From: Bugulina stolonifera | Taxonomy: Eukaryota; Bryozoa; Gymnolaemata; Cheilostomatida; Bugulidae | Reading direction: 5' to 3' | DNA: 64,000 nucleotides | Assembly: GCA_935421135.1 (NCBI GenBank) | Contig: OW285194.1 | Span: forward strand, 1,116,001-1,180,000 | In this document: positions 37,594 through 50,100 of the stretch, one piece after another | How the letters are laid out: every line of letters begins with the position of its first letter | Numbering within the stretch: the stretch's first letter is position 1 | Notes under the pieces: generated by a model | What the model saw: the letters and a program-made list of their open reading frames with translations, nothing else | What the model was told of the DNA's origin: nothing | Databases searched by the model: none | Position numbers and translations under genes: made by a program

Positions 37594-38268
37594 TGTAATG
37601 GTTTCTGGTATTTCGTGCGGTCGTCCTTGGACGACTACCGACTCAGAATTGAAGTGCCTATGAGTGGTGCTAGGCCTTCTCATTACATGAAAGATCGAGC
37701 GGTCTCAGTAGTCCAATAACTACCAGAGATGACCCATCTGGTCCCAAGTCTGACCTTCAGACTATACCTTGAAAGAGAGTGATCCGACCTAGTAGGCGGT
37801 TCGCTAAGCGAATGACCTGACAAAAGGGAGTGAAAGTCTCTGTATCAAGTATAGATGTGTCTTTATTGAAAGCCAAGTCAAGACTGAGACAACAAACAAT
37901 GAAACAGTGGCCTTTATATAGTATAAGGACTTCCGCTCGACGTAGTGTCGGGAAAAGACGACATAGTGTCGTCCGGAAGTTGCGCAACAACATGGCGGCC
38001 GGAAGCCCGATGGCCGACCCAAAATAGGTCGGGTTGTACAAAAGTTGCTTATAATCGTCCAATTCATGTACAAAATGAATATCAAGTGATTCTGAGAGGT
38101 CAGGCCTCTTTACATGGGTATAAAAGGCACTAAAAGACTTAGTAATTATCATACAAGTATATACAATGATATAGAAGTGAAGCAATGTAGAATGCAAGCA
38201 GGTATATACATGTAAACACACATAATAATGAGTGTCAGGTGTAAGAGACGACTGTGCGTACCATTACA
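37594..38268 (-). mobile_element. Solo LTR, TGTAATGG family, copy 6
   Basis: Ends TGTAATGG...CCATTACA with ATAT on both sides (37590-37593 and 38269-38272). On the minus strand the order is YY1-like GGCCGCCATGTTGTTG, ETS-like CTTCCGG, TATATAAAGG and CAATAAAGAC. Confidence 0.85.
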
Positions 38269-38413
38269 ATATTTAAGTAAATCTCTTTTTTGCAATTCTT
38301 CCTGTGATATTTTTGAGTTAAAATAATACAATATTAAGACCTTCATTTTATTTTATCTTAGCTATACTGTGGTGAAACAGCCTCCGTGGTAATTGCACCT
38401 AGGCCAGCCACAC

Positions 38414-39354
38414 TGACATTATTATTAGCTGACATTCAATTATCTTATCCATGCATTGTTTTCCATATTCATCTATGCATTCATTATTATCTTATATACT
38501 GCGTGTCTTATATACATATGTACTAGCAATCAAGCCTTGGAATTACGTTCTATATCATACTTGGTTTTTCCCACATTTATATACTTATTTAGTAATTGTC
38601 TGCTCTTACTTGATTGTGAATTATTAGAGTCTTTTTGCCATTTCATATAGTAACTTCGTGGCCGACCTTACAGATTTAGCTCATAATTATATACGACGTG
38701 TTTCTCCTTATTGTAAGCATATTTTGTGCAAAGGCCGACCTTTTATGTGGCCGAGTCAGGCGGAACCAGACATATTGTTGTGTCAGTTCCGGAGCCGACC
38801 CCATGCCGGATAACCGACACCATGTCGGGCCCTTTTGGCCGGAAGTTTGTTATGTATATAAGGCAGTGCATTTCGTGTTGTGAATCAGTTGTTGATTGCG
38901 CTTGAATAAAGCAACATCTCCTAACTCAACCTACAGAGGCTTACTCTTTAGGCGGGTAACTCCACCTGAGAATCCTTTGAATTCAGTACGGCTCGAGTTC
39001 ACCTCATCCTAGGCTAAGCATATATCTCTATCCACCCCTTAGGCTTAGGCCGATCCCGGGTTCTAATGAACCTAGCGTCGGACCTAGGTTCTCAAGGTTA
39101 GACATTCTTTCTCTACACTCCCTCGGAGTATAAACTCTACATGACCTACGTCGGTCCTGAGCTACAATGAGTCTCGGCATCGGCCTATGTCTGATATAAT
39201 CTACAATCTACACTATAAAGAGCACCCATAACTGTTCACTCTTTTATGTAATGAGCAGAGGGTACACTTGGTCAGCCTCTACCACCTTCCAAGCCCTTCA
39301 CATACTTGTAGCCCTCGGCTCTCGTATGCATTTATAGTACTCAAAGACATTACA
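38414..39354 (+). mobile_element. Solo LTR of a related, diverged family
   Basis: TGACATTATT...GACATTACA is flanked by ACAC on both sides (38410-38413 and 39355-39358). It carries GTATATAAGG, a downstream GAATAAAGC polyadenylation signal, GCCGACC-rich U3 and a TCTTTTATGTAATGAGCAGAGG segment resembling the other solo LTRs. The 4 bp duplication fits the same class of integrase. Confidence 0.65.
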
Positions 39355-39547
39355 ACACTAATTCTCCAGTTTTGTATGAAAACCTTTCTTGATTATGTAA
39401 ACCAAAATCTTGGACACCTCTCTGTTCCAATAAAGATTTCTTTATATTATAGTTAGGAAGAAGATTTTATTAGCGAGTGATATTTTTCGCGGGTTTGCTA
39501 CACGCGAAATTCGAGAAAGTTAAAACTCGCGATCTGTATCTGCTTTT

Positions 39548-39958
39548 AGGGTATATAGTATGTACTATCATATATCTATATAGTATGTACTGTCATGTCT
39601 ATATAGTATGTACTGACATATCTATGCAGTATGTACTGACATATTTATATAGTATGTACTGACATATCTATATAGTATGTACTGTCACATCTATATAGTA
39701 TGTACTGACATATCTATATAGTATGTACTGACATATCTATATAGTATGTACTGACATATCTATATAGTATGTACTGACATATCTATGTAGTATGTACTGA
39801 CATATTTATATAGTATGTACTGTCATGTCTATATAGTATGTACTGTCATATCTATATAGTATGTACTGTCATATCTATATAGTGTGTACTGACATATATA
39901 TATAGTATGTACTGTCATATCTATATAGTATGTACTGACGTATCTATATAGTAGTACA
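39548..39958. repeat. 23 bp minisatellite, about 18 units
   Basis: Tandem TATAGTATGTACTGACATATC-type units with mainly A/T substitutions. It abuts the next, longer-period array. Confidence 0.88.
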
Positions 39959-40486
39959 TTACTATATACATGTACATGTGTAATAGTACTGTGTAACATA
40001 GAACACACTACTATATACATGTACATGTGCATAGTACATAGTACTGTGTAACATAGAACACACTACTATATACATGTACATGTGCATAGTACACAGTACA
40101 TAACTGTGTAACATAGAACACATTACTATATACATGTACATGTGCATAGTACACAGTACTGTGTAACATAGAACACACTACTATATACATGTACATGTGT
40201 ATAGTACATAGTACTGTGTAACATAGAACACATTACTATATACATGTACATGTGTATAGTACATAGTACTGTGTAACATAGAACACACTACTATATACAT
40301 GTACATGTGCATAGTACATAGTACTGTGTAACATAGAACACACTACTATATACATGTACATGTGCATAGTACATAGTACTGTGTACCATAGAACACACTA
40401 GTATATACATGTACATGTGCATAGTACATAGTACTGTGTAACATAGAACACACTACTATATACATGTACATGTGTATAGTACATAG
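39959..40486. repeat. ~54 bp minisatellite, left part
   Basis: Units of GTACTGTGTAACATAGAACA followed by CTACTATATACATGTACATG, period mostly 54 bp, about ten copies. The same array resumes at 54728, showing that everything between is inserted DNA. Confidence 0.9.
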
Positions 40487-41032
40487 CATGGGCGGATTTA
40501 TTGTAGGTCGCCAGGGTCTCGCGACCCCCTTTTATTTGCTGAAAAAAATTGAAATTGATTGATTTTTGGCCATATTCAAGGATTTTCCCATTTAGAAAGT
40601 TTTCTATGGAGGTCGCCATGACTTTCATAGTAACTTATTAGGATCGCAGTAAATGTAGCTTAAGTTTCATATTCCTGCATGTAACTCTTAGGTAGATCAG
40701 CAAAGTCAATTGATTGTGCTATCAATAAACTTCTTGTAGACATTCTTGTTTACTGTACAGTCAAAGTTTCCTTGACTAAATCATTGAATGAATCGGTGAT
40801 TGCTTAAAAAATTAATCAAAATAATTCTAATAATATCACCTTTACATTTTCTAGAAAGAGTTTATTGTAGGCCTACCACTTTGCATTTTAGCAAAGTTAA
40901 TTCTCTTTTCCTGTTTTGTCTTGGGTAATTTCCTAGATTAGGGGAAAATAGGAACTATCACTCAGAGTTACGAATATTCAATATTTCATTATTTAATTAT
41001 ATTATGATTATTTGAATTTTCTTAGATCCCAG

Positions 41033-43973
41033 TGTCAGATATGACATCGATAATATTTATATTAGATTTGTAATAATAGAAAAGGATGTAGGAAACCAGG
41101 CTGTAACCAATAGAATACCAGCATGTATACTCATTATTCAAAGGTGAAGACTACATGTAGACTCAGTACTTAACTTTAATGGTAATTATTATGATAGAGT
41201 GGCGGCGGACACCGCCTCAACATTTTTGGATTGCTATATTACACATAACTAAGGCTTAGGCTAGTCAGTTAATAACAGCAACCAGAGCCATTACATTTTT
41301 AATGCACTAGATATACTATCATAGACATATACAAACCTAGTTAACCAGCTGACCTACAGAATACATAGAAGAAAAACCCAAAAACTAGATTACATTATAT
41401 CATAAATTTTTCTTATACCTTAGTGGGCAACAATATATATATATTTACAGTAATTGCATTTTTTTCATCTTTTGTGGAACATAGGCCAAGGTTGTTAGTC
41501 AGCCAGCTATTTACATATATTAGGCAAACATCAGCAGAAGAGTTATCACATCATTAATCTTTCAGTAATATTTTTATAAGACATCATGGACAAAATATCG
41601 CATTTCGAATTAGGTAATACTAAGGACATTAGTTGTAGAACTATAGACAAAGAGAGATAAAAGCACTATGATTACACACTATTATAAACGCATAGAATAG
41701 TAGGACTGTAACAAAACACATCAGACTACGCTAAAATTATACTATTATATGGATATATTAGATGTTTCAGTTTATTCTTTTTTATTTTTCTAATGCCATT
41801 GTGTATCATTCCGTATCCACAGCAGTAGGCTTAATCTATGACATCAGGTTAGCACAAACACGGAAGTTGGCATCTGTAAATATTAATAGATTTCTTTTTT
41901 TATGATGTGGTATAATCCTAGAAACACTATATCAATATGTTAATGTAACATTTTTATCCACAGTAGATATACTGTGAAAGGTTGGGACTTACAGCTAATA
42001 TCAATTCAATATAGACAGCAGTAAAAGTAGCATAGAGCAAATACATTGAACTGATGAAACATTTCTGGGAATTGAAATCAAAGTTACAAATAGATAAAAT
42101 AGGTGAACAACCACAGAGTAGAAGATATGCTGGCTGTCTGGGAATTGGAATCCAAGTTACAAATAGATACAACAGGTGAACAACCACAGAGTAGAAGATA
42201 TGCTGGATGTCTGGGAATTGGAATCACAAATAGAGTGACTCAGTTTGGAGATTGCTTAATAATTAACTTAGAAATTAAGAATAACAAATGGCTGATGAAA
42301 TACATAGGAAATATCATATATATATATATATTCATTTCTTATAGAATTTTGCTGACTAAGAAAATACCTGCATAATTTAGTGAGAAAGGTATGTAGAATA
42401 AGCCAAGAATAGAATTGGAAAACCCAAGAAAGAGTATAAAAGAAGGAGAGAAAACAGTAAGAATCAGAGCACATTGGGAGAACGCTCAGAGAGCACATTT
42501 GGGAGAACGCTCAGAGAGCACATTGGGATAACGCTCGGAGATCACAACTAAGGAGCACACAGGACAGAAGAAGAGATGACGATATTATAGAAGGAATAAT
42601 CTGAGTGCTCAGTTATAATTGACTAGTATTATTATTAATTTTTTTTTTTGAGATATTCGGACTCAGACTCAGAGTAAGTCTTTATATATATATTACATAG
42701 ATAGTGATATTCCCTTTTGATAAGGAGGCTGATTGACAATTGTACCAGCTATACCAAAGTGCTTGAATAATTCTTTTGAGATTGACCGATTGGAGATAAC
42801 ATTTTTTTTTGTAAGGCAATTAATTACATTCTGTACGCAGCAATTACAGACACTGATAATTTGGTTATTTGATCGCGAATTGGATTCAGCACATTGAACA
42901 TTAGATTGAACCATTATTGGAGATTCAAATTTACTGAGTGAATTACATTGAATTATTCGATTTGAGATACGGATAAATTTGGATGCAAAGTCTATATATA
43001 TCTCAGAATTACTGAGAATTCGATTGGACGAATTTATACAATTCCAGTGAGACAATTTCATATAACTCCACTGAAGCATTTTCATACAATTTCAGAGAGG
43101 CAATTTTGTACAATTCCACTGAGGCGTTTTCATACAATTCCAGTAGGATATTTTTCATACTTTTTTCATGAAGAGATTTTAGTGCATATTTCATTGAGGT
43201 AATTTCAAATACAACAATTCTCGAACTCAAATTTATAGGAGAAGTGATTGATTTACAGGCAAATAACTCCTATCATACCTGATACACAGATCAAGGGAAA
43301 GAGATACACTTGAATAGAGTTGACTTGTTAGCACTTGCTGATTGGACAATATATATCGCATATAAATTCTCCAGGGGAGCTAGTCCCAATTCTGTCACTC
43401 GGATTCTTATATTCTGAAATAGACAAGAATCACATTTTTTGTATGTACACGAGAGGAAATAATTACTTGATTGCATACATCCTGAGTGTTACCATTACAC
43501 GCACATAGAACCATAGAACCAAATTATAACAATTCATATAATTAATAGATTGAGTACAGGAGGTTATAGAAATTATAGATTATTGAAACAAATTTATTCA
43601 TAGTGTGAAGTTATCACCTCTATCACGATTATCAGAATTGGCAGATATCCAATTGAATAAATTGCATGAACTTAGAAGTTATCTTCTCTCAATAGAGATA
43701 TAATTGACGTGAGAAGACAACTATTAATTAGTGAGACAGACATTACATGTGAACCAAAGTTGTCTTCTCTTAATTTATTGGAGGTTAATAGGGGAAGATA
43801 ATTCCAAATTACACAGTACATTACACAAACCATTGAATACAAACACAACCAGTCTATATATTATATATCACATAGAACTCTTAGTGTACTAGCGTACTTA
43901 GTATACGTATACACATATACAATATAACATCACAATACACAATCATACAAATTATCCCATTTCCCTCGTGACA
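41033..43973 (+). repeat. 5' LTR, 2,941 bp
   Basis: Unusually long LTR. It contains internal tandem repeats: a ~78 bp duplication near 42075-42230 (AGTTACAAATAGATA...GGGAATTGGAATC), about three ~27 bp units GAGCACATTGGGAGAACGCTC near 42467-42545, and ~24 bp units ACAATTCCACTGAGGC near 43030-43150. No conserved ORF. The promoter and R boundary cannot be placed with confidence. Confidence 0.92.
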
Positions 43974-44191
43974 TAATTGTAGGTTCGAAAAGGACGGCTC
44001 GTAACCGAACAGTGTCTGCAATTGTTGCTAATATTATTTATAATTTTTCTGAAGAGTTGTAATTTTTTTTCTGAAATTGTACACAGGCATATTATATATA
44101 TCTTGATTGCGGATTACCGTTATCACAACAGAAACAGACAGGAAAAACTGCCATATTAATAATTTTATAGAGCGATTATTATCCTCATAAT
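43974..44191 (+). promoter_or_regulatory. Leader between 5' LTR and ORF
   Basis: The first bases after the LTR are TAATTGTAGGTTCGAAAAGG. There is no TGG within the first 15 nt, so a standard primer-binding site for a tRNA 3' CCA end is not obvious. The element may use an internal tRNA segment, self-priming, or a shifted site. The leader is short (218 nt). Confidence 0.55.
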
Positions 44192-47100
44192 ATGGATATT
44201 AAGGGTGCATTTAAAGACACTGGTAAGTACCTCTTAGGACTCGAGAGCAGCAAAACAAGAAAGAGGGAGACGGGTTTGACACCAATGGACACAGCAACAG
44301 AACACACACCAGAGATGGAAACTTTGTTACCATCAGATGAAATGTCTACACTTATTCCACCTCCATCACCACACACCTATGAACATGAACATGGGGCTAG
44401 GAGTGATATAGAGGTGCCAACGCGTGGAGGATCCTCAGCCACGACAGTACTTACCTATCAGACACCAAACGACAGCAAGATAGGAGTGAGGGAGTTAACG
44501 GGTGCACGAGTAAGGAGAACTATGTCTCCTGTCAGGTTGACAGACAGGTTCGCCAGACATGAAAGAGAGAGAGGAATAGAAACGCTTGATAGTACAATTG
44601 AGGAGCCAGAAGTACTAATGAGAGTACCTGATGGCCGAGGAGGTTATAGATATGTAGACAGCGCTGAGAGGGAAGTGAGACTGGGTAAACACCAGTCTAC
44701 AGCAGTTGATGTTGAAGGAGAATCAGATGAGGAATTGGTTACCCTCAGTCAGGCGAGTACGAAGACTCAACCTAGCTTTGAAGGCAGCGAGAACAGTTTT
44801 GTTAGGGCCTGCAAAAATTTCAATAGAGAATTCAAGGGACTGATGGAAGAACACAAAGCAATTAGGAGAAGGACAGAAGAGAATAAGGAAAACATTGAAC
44901 CTCTACGACCAAGCAGATCACCATTCACCGAGTTACAATTGCCAGATGATACCAATCATACAGAGCACACCAGGAATGAGTTAAGGCACTCAATCATTCA
45001 CTCAACACCATCAGTGACCAGAGAACGCAACTCACATGCTAACCGTATAAGCAGGTACATATGTAGAAGTCCGTTGAATAGGGATTATATAGAGGATGAT
45101 AGACAAGACACAAGACCTACATTGGAGGAGGTAGCCAGACACAGACAATTAGACATACATGACAGACAACTACCAGAAATGAAGGGTAAGAACAATATGG
45201 TAAGCACCAAGACAGTAGACTGTGATTCAGAAAGACAGTCAAAAAGACATATATATCAACGTGATGAAAGAGAACCACAGATTGGCTACACACTAGAAAG
45301 AGAAAATTACCGACAGCAAGGATCTCATCCACGCATCGAACAAGGAGGACACGACTCTAGTTACCATTATCAGGATGATGACCAAGAACTGTTGGAGTTG
45401 TCACAGGAACGTAGAGTTGATAGCAGACACTATAACATACAACATCAACACTCAAATGAATATGACAGCACCAGGAAACAAGAATATGTCTACAGAGGAG
45501 AGCATAAACCGAAACACATGGACAGTAGACATGACTTTGTACACCTACCCGAAAGATACAATCGACCACTTCAAAATCCATACCCACACATAGAGCAAAG
45601 GGTACACAAATCTAATCCTTACAAGCTAGATGAAAGGGAGATGTTGGAGTTGGCTCGTGAGCGTAAAATGCCTACTATGTCTGATAGACGAGTACAAGGG
45701 CATTCCGTGGACCACAATAAACACCTGAAACAAGAATACGTTTACAGAAATAAGGGAAACTTGAACCCACATGCAAGATGGGATGAGGCAACATATGGAG
45801 AAGATGAACCTCGTAGACGGTACACAGAATGGAATCATGGCTACACGGACAGGCAGGATAGACTATCACAACATATACTACAATATGATGATGAGGATAC
45901 ATATGGAGACAAGAGAGACATGATGGCAAGATGCTCACCTACACATCGAGGCCATTACCGAGATGAGAATACTGCCCAGCCATTAGAGAACTCGATGGTA
46001 TCCAATGTAAACAGTCCAGTAGTGAATATATCTACAAGACTACCTGAGATGGAGAAATATACCAACTCACCAAACGATAGCATCACATTTCTGGAATTCA
46101 TGGAAGAGTTCAATCTACAGGTGGTGGCCCTATCTATTCATGAGACTACGTGGCCCAAGATTCTACCCCTATATTTGGCAGATGGAGCACTTATAATATA
46201 TAAGAATATGGTGGAGAAGTTCCCATTTCTGAAGCACAACTTTGAGGAGTTGACTAGACGATTGGCACTGGAGTTCAGTGATAGTTGTGGCATTGCATCA
46301 TCAGTAGACTTGTACAGCAAGCAGAAACAAAGCAATGAGACCATAGGGAAGTATTATTCTAGCATTTGTTCAATGGCCAATCGCATTTATCCAAATCTGG
46401 ACACTCAAGCTCGTGACCAAATTATATTGGGAGCCTTTATATCAGGTTTAACCCCAGCTTACAAGAGACCCCTACTGAACAATCCTAGTATAAAAGCATC
46501 TGAAGACGCTTTCAAGATAGCACAGAGAATAGAGCGCACAAATCACATGATTATTACAGAAGGGGGAGTGAATAAAACAATAGCTGAGAGTGTATCAGAG
46601 AAAGTGAATAAAGTAGGGAATGAAATGCACAGGGACCAAGAGATGGAAAGTCTACGAAGAGGGCTCAAGGAGTTAGAGATGAGAGAAGCTAAGAGAGCAG
46701 AAAAGGAGAACCAGATAGCTAAGTGGAACTGGAGGAATAACAATATGAAGCCAGTTACCATAGGAGACAATAGAACCTATTACAACCCACCTCCAAGAAG
46801 AGGGCAGCAAGCTTGGAATCAAAACAACAGGATGCAAACATCATGGGTAAACAATAACCAGGCTCGCAACAATTATTTCAACCAAAGGGTGCGACAGGCA
46901 CCGTATAGCCAGAGACCACCATTTCAAAGATTTAGTGATAGGTACTCAGCAGAACGAAACCAACAATTCAACAGGAATTATGAATGGAGGAATAGAGAGA
47001 GAGGATCAGATAGAATGCCATACAGACAACCCTGGAGACCCGAGAGAGACAATTTCAGACAAGCTATGGAATACAACAGGGACCACGAAGGTCCGGAGTA

Positions 47101-50100
47101 CACCGCGCATGGGAAGGCAATCTGTAAGGATTGTGGTAAGCTAGGACATCAGAGGTGTGACCTAAGAGATAATACGCAAGGCAGGAGAAATAATAACAAC
47201 ACTGAGAGATCAGTAAGATTTGTAGAAGAACCAAAGGACAGTCCGAGACGCCAATTTACTGAAGAGGATGCACTAAATGAGCTAAGAAGTGCTATGAAGC
47301 AACATACGCATGTAGTAGCTAATGGGCTAGAGGAGAAAATGGAGGAACAAGGGAATACGATTACCAATGAGGAGGTAATTACAAATGACATTGCAGGACC
47401 ACACCACAATTCAACAGCCTATACAGAATGGAACCTGGAAGATCTGATCGAGATTCCACGGCCAACTAATGGAATGGGAAAGATGAACTACAGCGGGACA
47501 GGATATAACAAGATGGGGGAGACAGGTGAGTGTATACCCGCTATGTGGAGTGATGAGCAGGTAGCGAATGAACTGTTATTACTAGAAGAGAGTATGAATA
47601 GGCACAAAGAACACGTAGATGGATTTCAACCAGATACAGGTGTAAGGAAATATCAGAGACAAAACGGAAGGAGTGATGAGGACACTGATCTGTCGCCATT
47701 ATTGGAATGGTTGAGAGGTATAGATCGGGAAGAGCCACAAGACAAGGAGGCGACGGAAGAGAACATATTTACTGATGGTAAATGGACCAATGAGGAGATA
47801 ATCAATACACTAATATTATTACAAGAGAGTACGAATAGTAATATGGAGCATGTTGAGGACACTACAACTACTAGTGCAATAGATGAAAATTGGGAACAAA
47901 GCATAGGAGATGTGGGAAACACAGATCTGGCCTCACTAATGGAATGGCTAGAAGAAGTAGATGACGAATTATTACAGGAAGGAACAACGAATCGAGAAGA
48001 CACAAGCAAGGCTACAAGGGATACAGTTAGCAGAACCAAGGCTACAATACCAGATATTAGATATGTCCAGTTCGTAGAAGAAGACATTAATGCGACAACC
48101 GTGAATACGGTAAGGAAAGATAAGAAGAAGAAAAGGAGAGAGCTGGAACTCATGATGAGTAACTCGCCAGCTTGGGCATGCACACAAGACAAACTACATA
48201 CAGGAAAGAGATGGTACCATTACGATAGTAGCAATAGAGGAGGTAAATCAGCCAAGATAAAGCCAACCTGCAGAGAAGGAGAGCCATGTACACACAAGGA
48301 TTGCCACGACATGCGAGAAGAACAAGAGACATTGTGTGACCAGTTACACAAAATTGAGCGGAATAGGAGTAGGAGAGCTAGAAATACAGGCGACAATAGA
48401 GTTATAATACATCAAGCAAGGACCAGGATTAATACTACAGTCCCAACACCAACAGCAAGGAAAGGTACAAGTTGGTGGAACATAAGTACAAGTATGACAG
48501 TAATGATAGGACTACTCACCCTACTCACCTTAGTCAAGAAGGGAGCTGCATTACCAGAACATCCCATGCTATGTCATACTGCATCGGATGAAAGGGCACA
48601 TCCACACTTGATGTTGGAACTGCCAAATGAAATCAGTTGTCCCAAGCCTATGACTGAAGCACACGATGTCACACCATTGGACCTGAAAATATATAAGACA
48701 GCTTCCATAACATTACAAAGTAGGGCATTTCTATGCACGCACAGAGAAACAATATCTACTACCTTATTGTATTTCTTCAAGGATGAGAGAATACACCGAG
48801 AGGAAATTAGCTACAACCCAGTTACAATGGAAGAATGCAAGGAAATGTCGGTAAAACGGATGTTCAAAGAAAAACACTTAGTAGATAGCAATGGATTCAT
48901 ATCCACTCACGTATCAACCGAACCCGAATATAAATGGTGTTGTTTCAACTATGAAAGAACCATAGATAACTACGACTTAATACCAGGATATATATATTTC
49001 CACAGGGACACAGGACTGATGCAGTCTAGTTTGGGTAATGTAAAAGGTTGCAAATTTGAAGACAATCACTGCAGTATAGAAGGGAATGGTATGATTATAT
49101 GGGAAGGCGAGCTGAAGGAAGAGTGCATATTTCAAGAATCTGCAGAGACCGTGAGCGGACAAAATCATGATCAATTCTGGCTATCGAATGATCACAGCAT
49201 GGCATTTAGTTTCATGAACAGCAACTGGAATAAAGTACAAGTATGTCCGGAATCTAACCCGTCATTGACTCTAATCAGAACGGACCAAGGGATATGGGTA
49301 GATAATGCCACAGAAATATATGGTAAGAATTTCACTAGTGACCTAGGATTACTCACATGGGGGAGCGACGTTGATAACATCAGCCAGTTCATAGCAGGTC
49401 ATGTAAACAGTGTTGCAACTTCACTTTCCATAGCTATAAAGAATCAAACTAAAAACGTATTCTGGAATGGAATACAGGCGCTATGCCAACACGAAAAACT
49501 ATCGCTATTGCTCATATCAAAGCTAATGCTGATTAGCCCAACTGCGACAGTTAGACAATTATTAGATGATGATTATGTCATAGCCAGGACAGTATCTACT
49601 AACCATATTGCGGTACACACTTGTTACAAGCTACTACAAGGGCAATACACGATAGGAGGAACGACAGAGCATGAATGCGGAGATTATATACCGGTACAAT
49701 TGAGGACCTTGCACACAAATCAAACATTATTCATGGACCCAACTACAGCTACACTACACAAGACAATGCCAATCAAAAACTGCAAGGGGAATGAGGTTAC
49801 TTACTTCAGCCTGAACTATACATTATATGAATACTCATGGAGCAAACATGGAGTTAGTAAGGTGGAAAACGTAAATCAAGACATTCTACAACAGTTATTG
49901 TACACTAACTATACATACACCGACCCCAAACTGACCATATACAAGGAACGAGTTGGACTATTTCCAATATCTGATCTAAATACAGGTAATACCCTACTGA
50001 ACGATTTTGTGGAGACTATTCAGAGAGAGAGAGCACAGATGAGAAGATTAGGAGTATGGCCAGCAACTGGAACAGTGACCTCAGCAGGGACTCCATTTAA

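Noticed and set aside
39959..40486. Possible CRISPR-like array (regular repeats)
   Set aside because: Repeats are contiguous with no unique spacers, in a eukaryotic context; a plain minisatellite.
41954..43476. Several 60-130 codon frames inside the LTRs, repeated in both copies
   Set aside because: Identity between copies only reflects LTR duplication; AT-driven composition and no domain.
47653..48192. 179-codon serine-rich minus-strand frame opposite the Gag-Env ORF
   Set aside because: Antisense shadow of the acidic coding region; serine runs come from complementing GA-rich codons.
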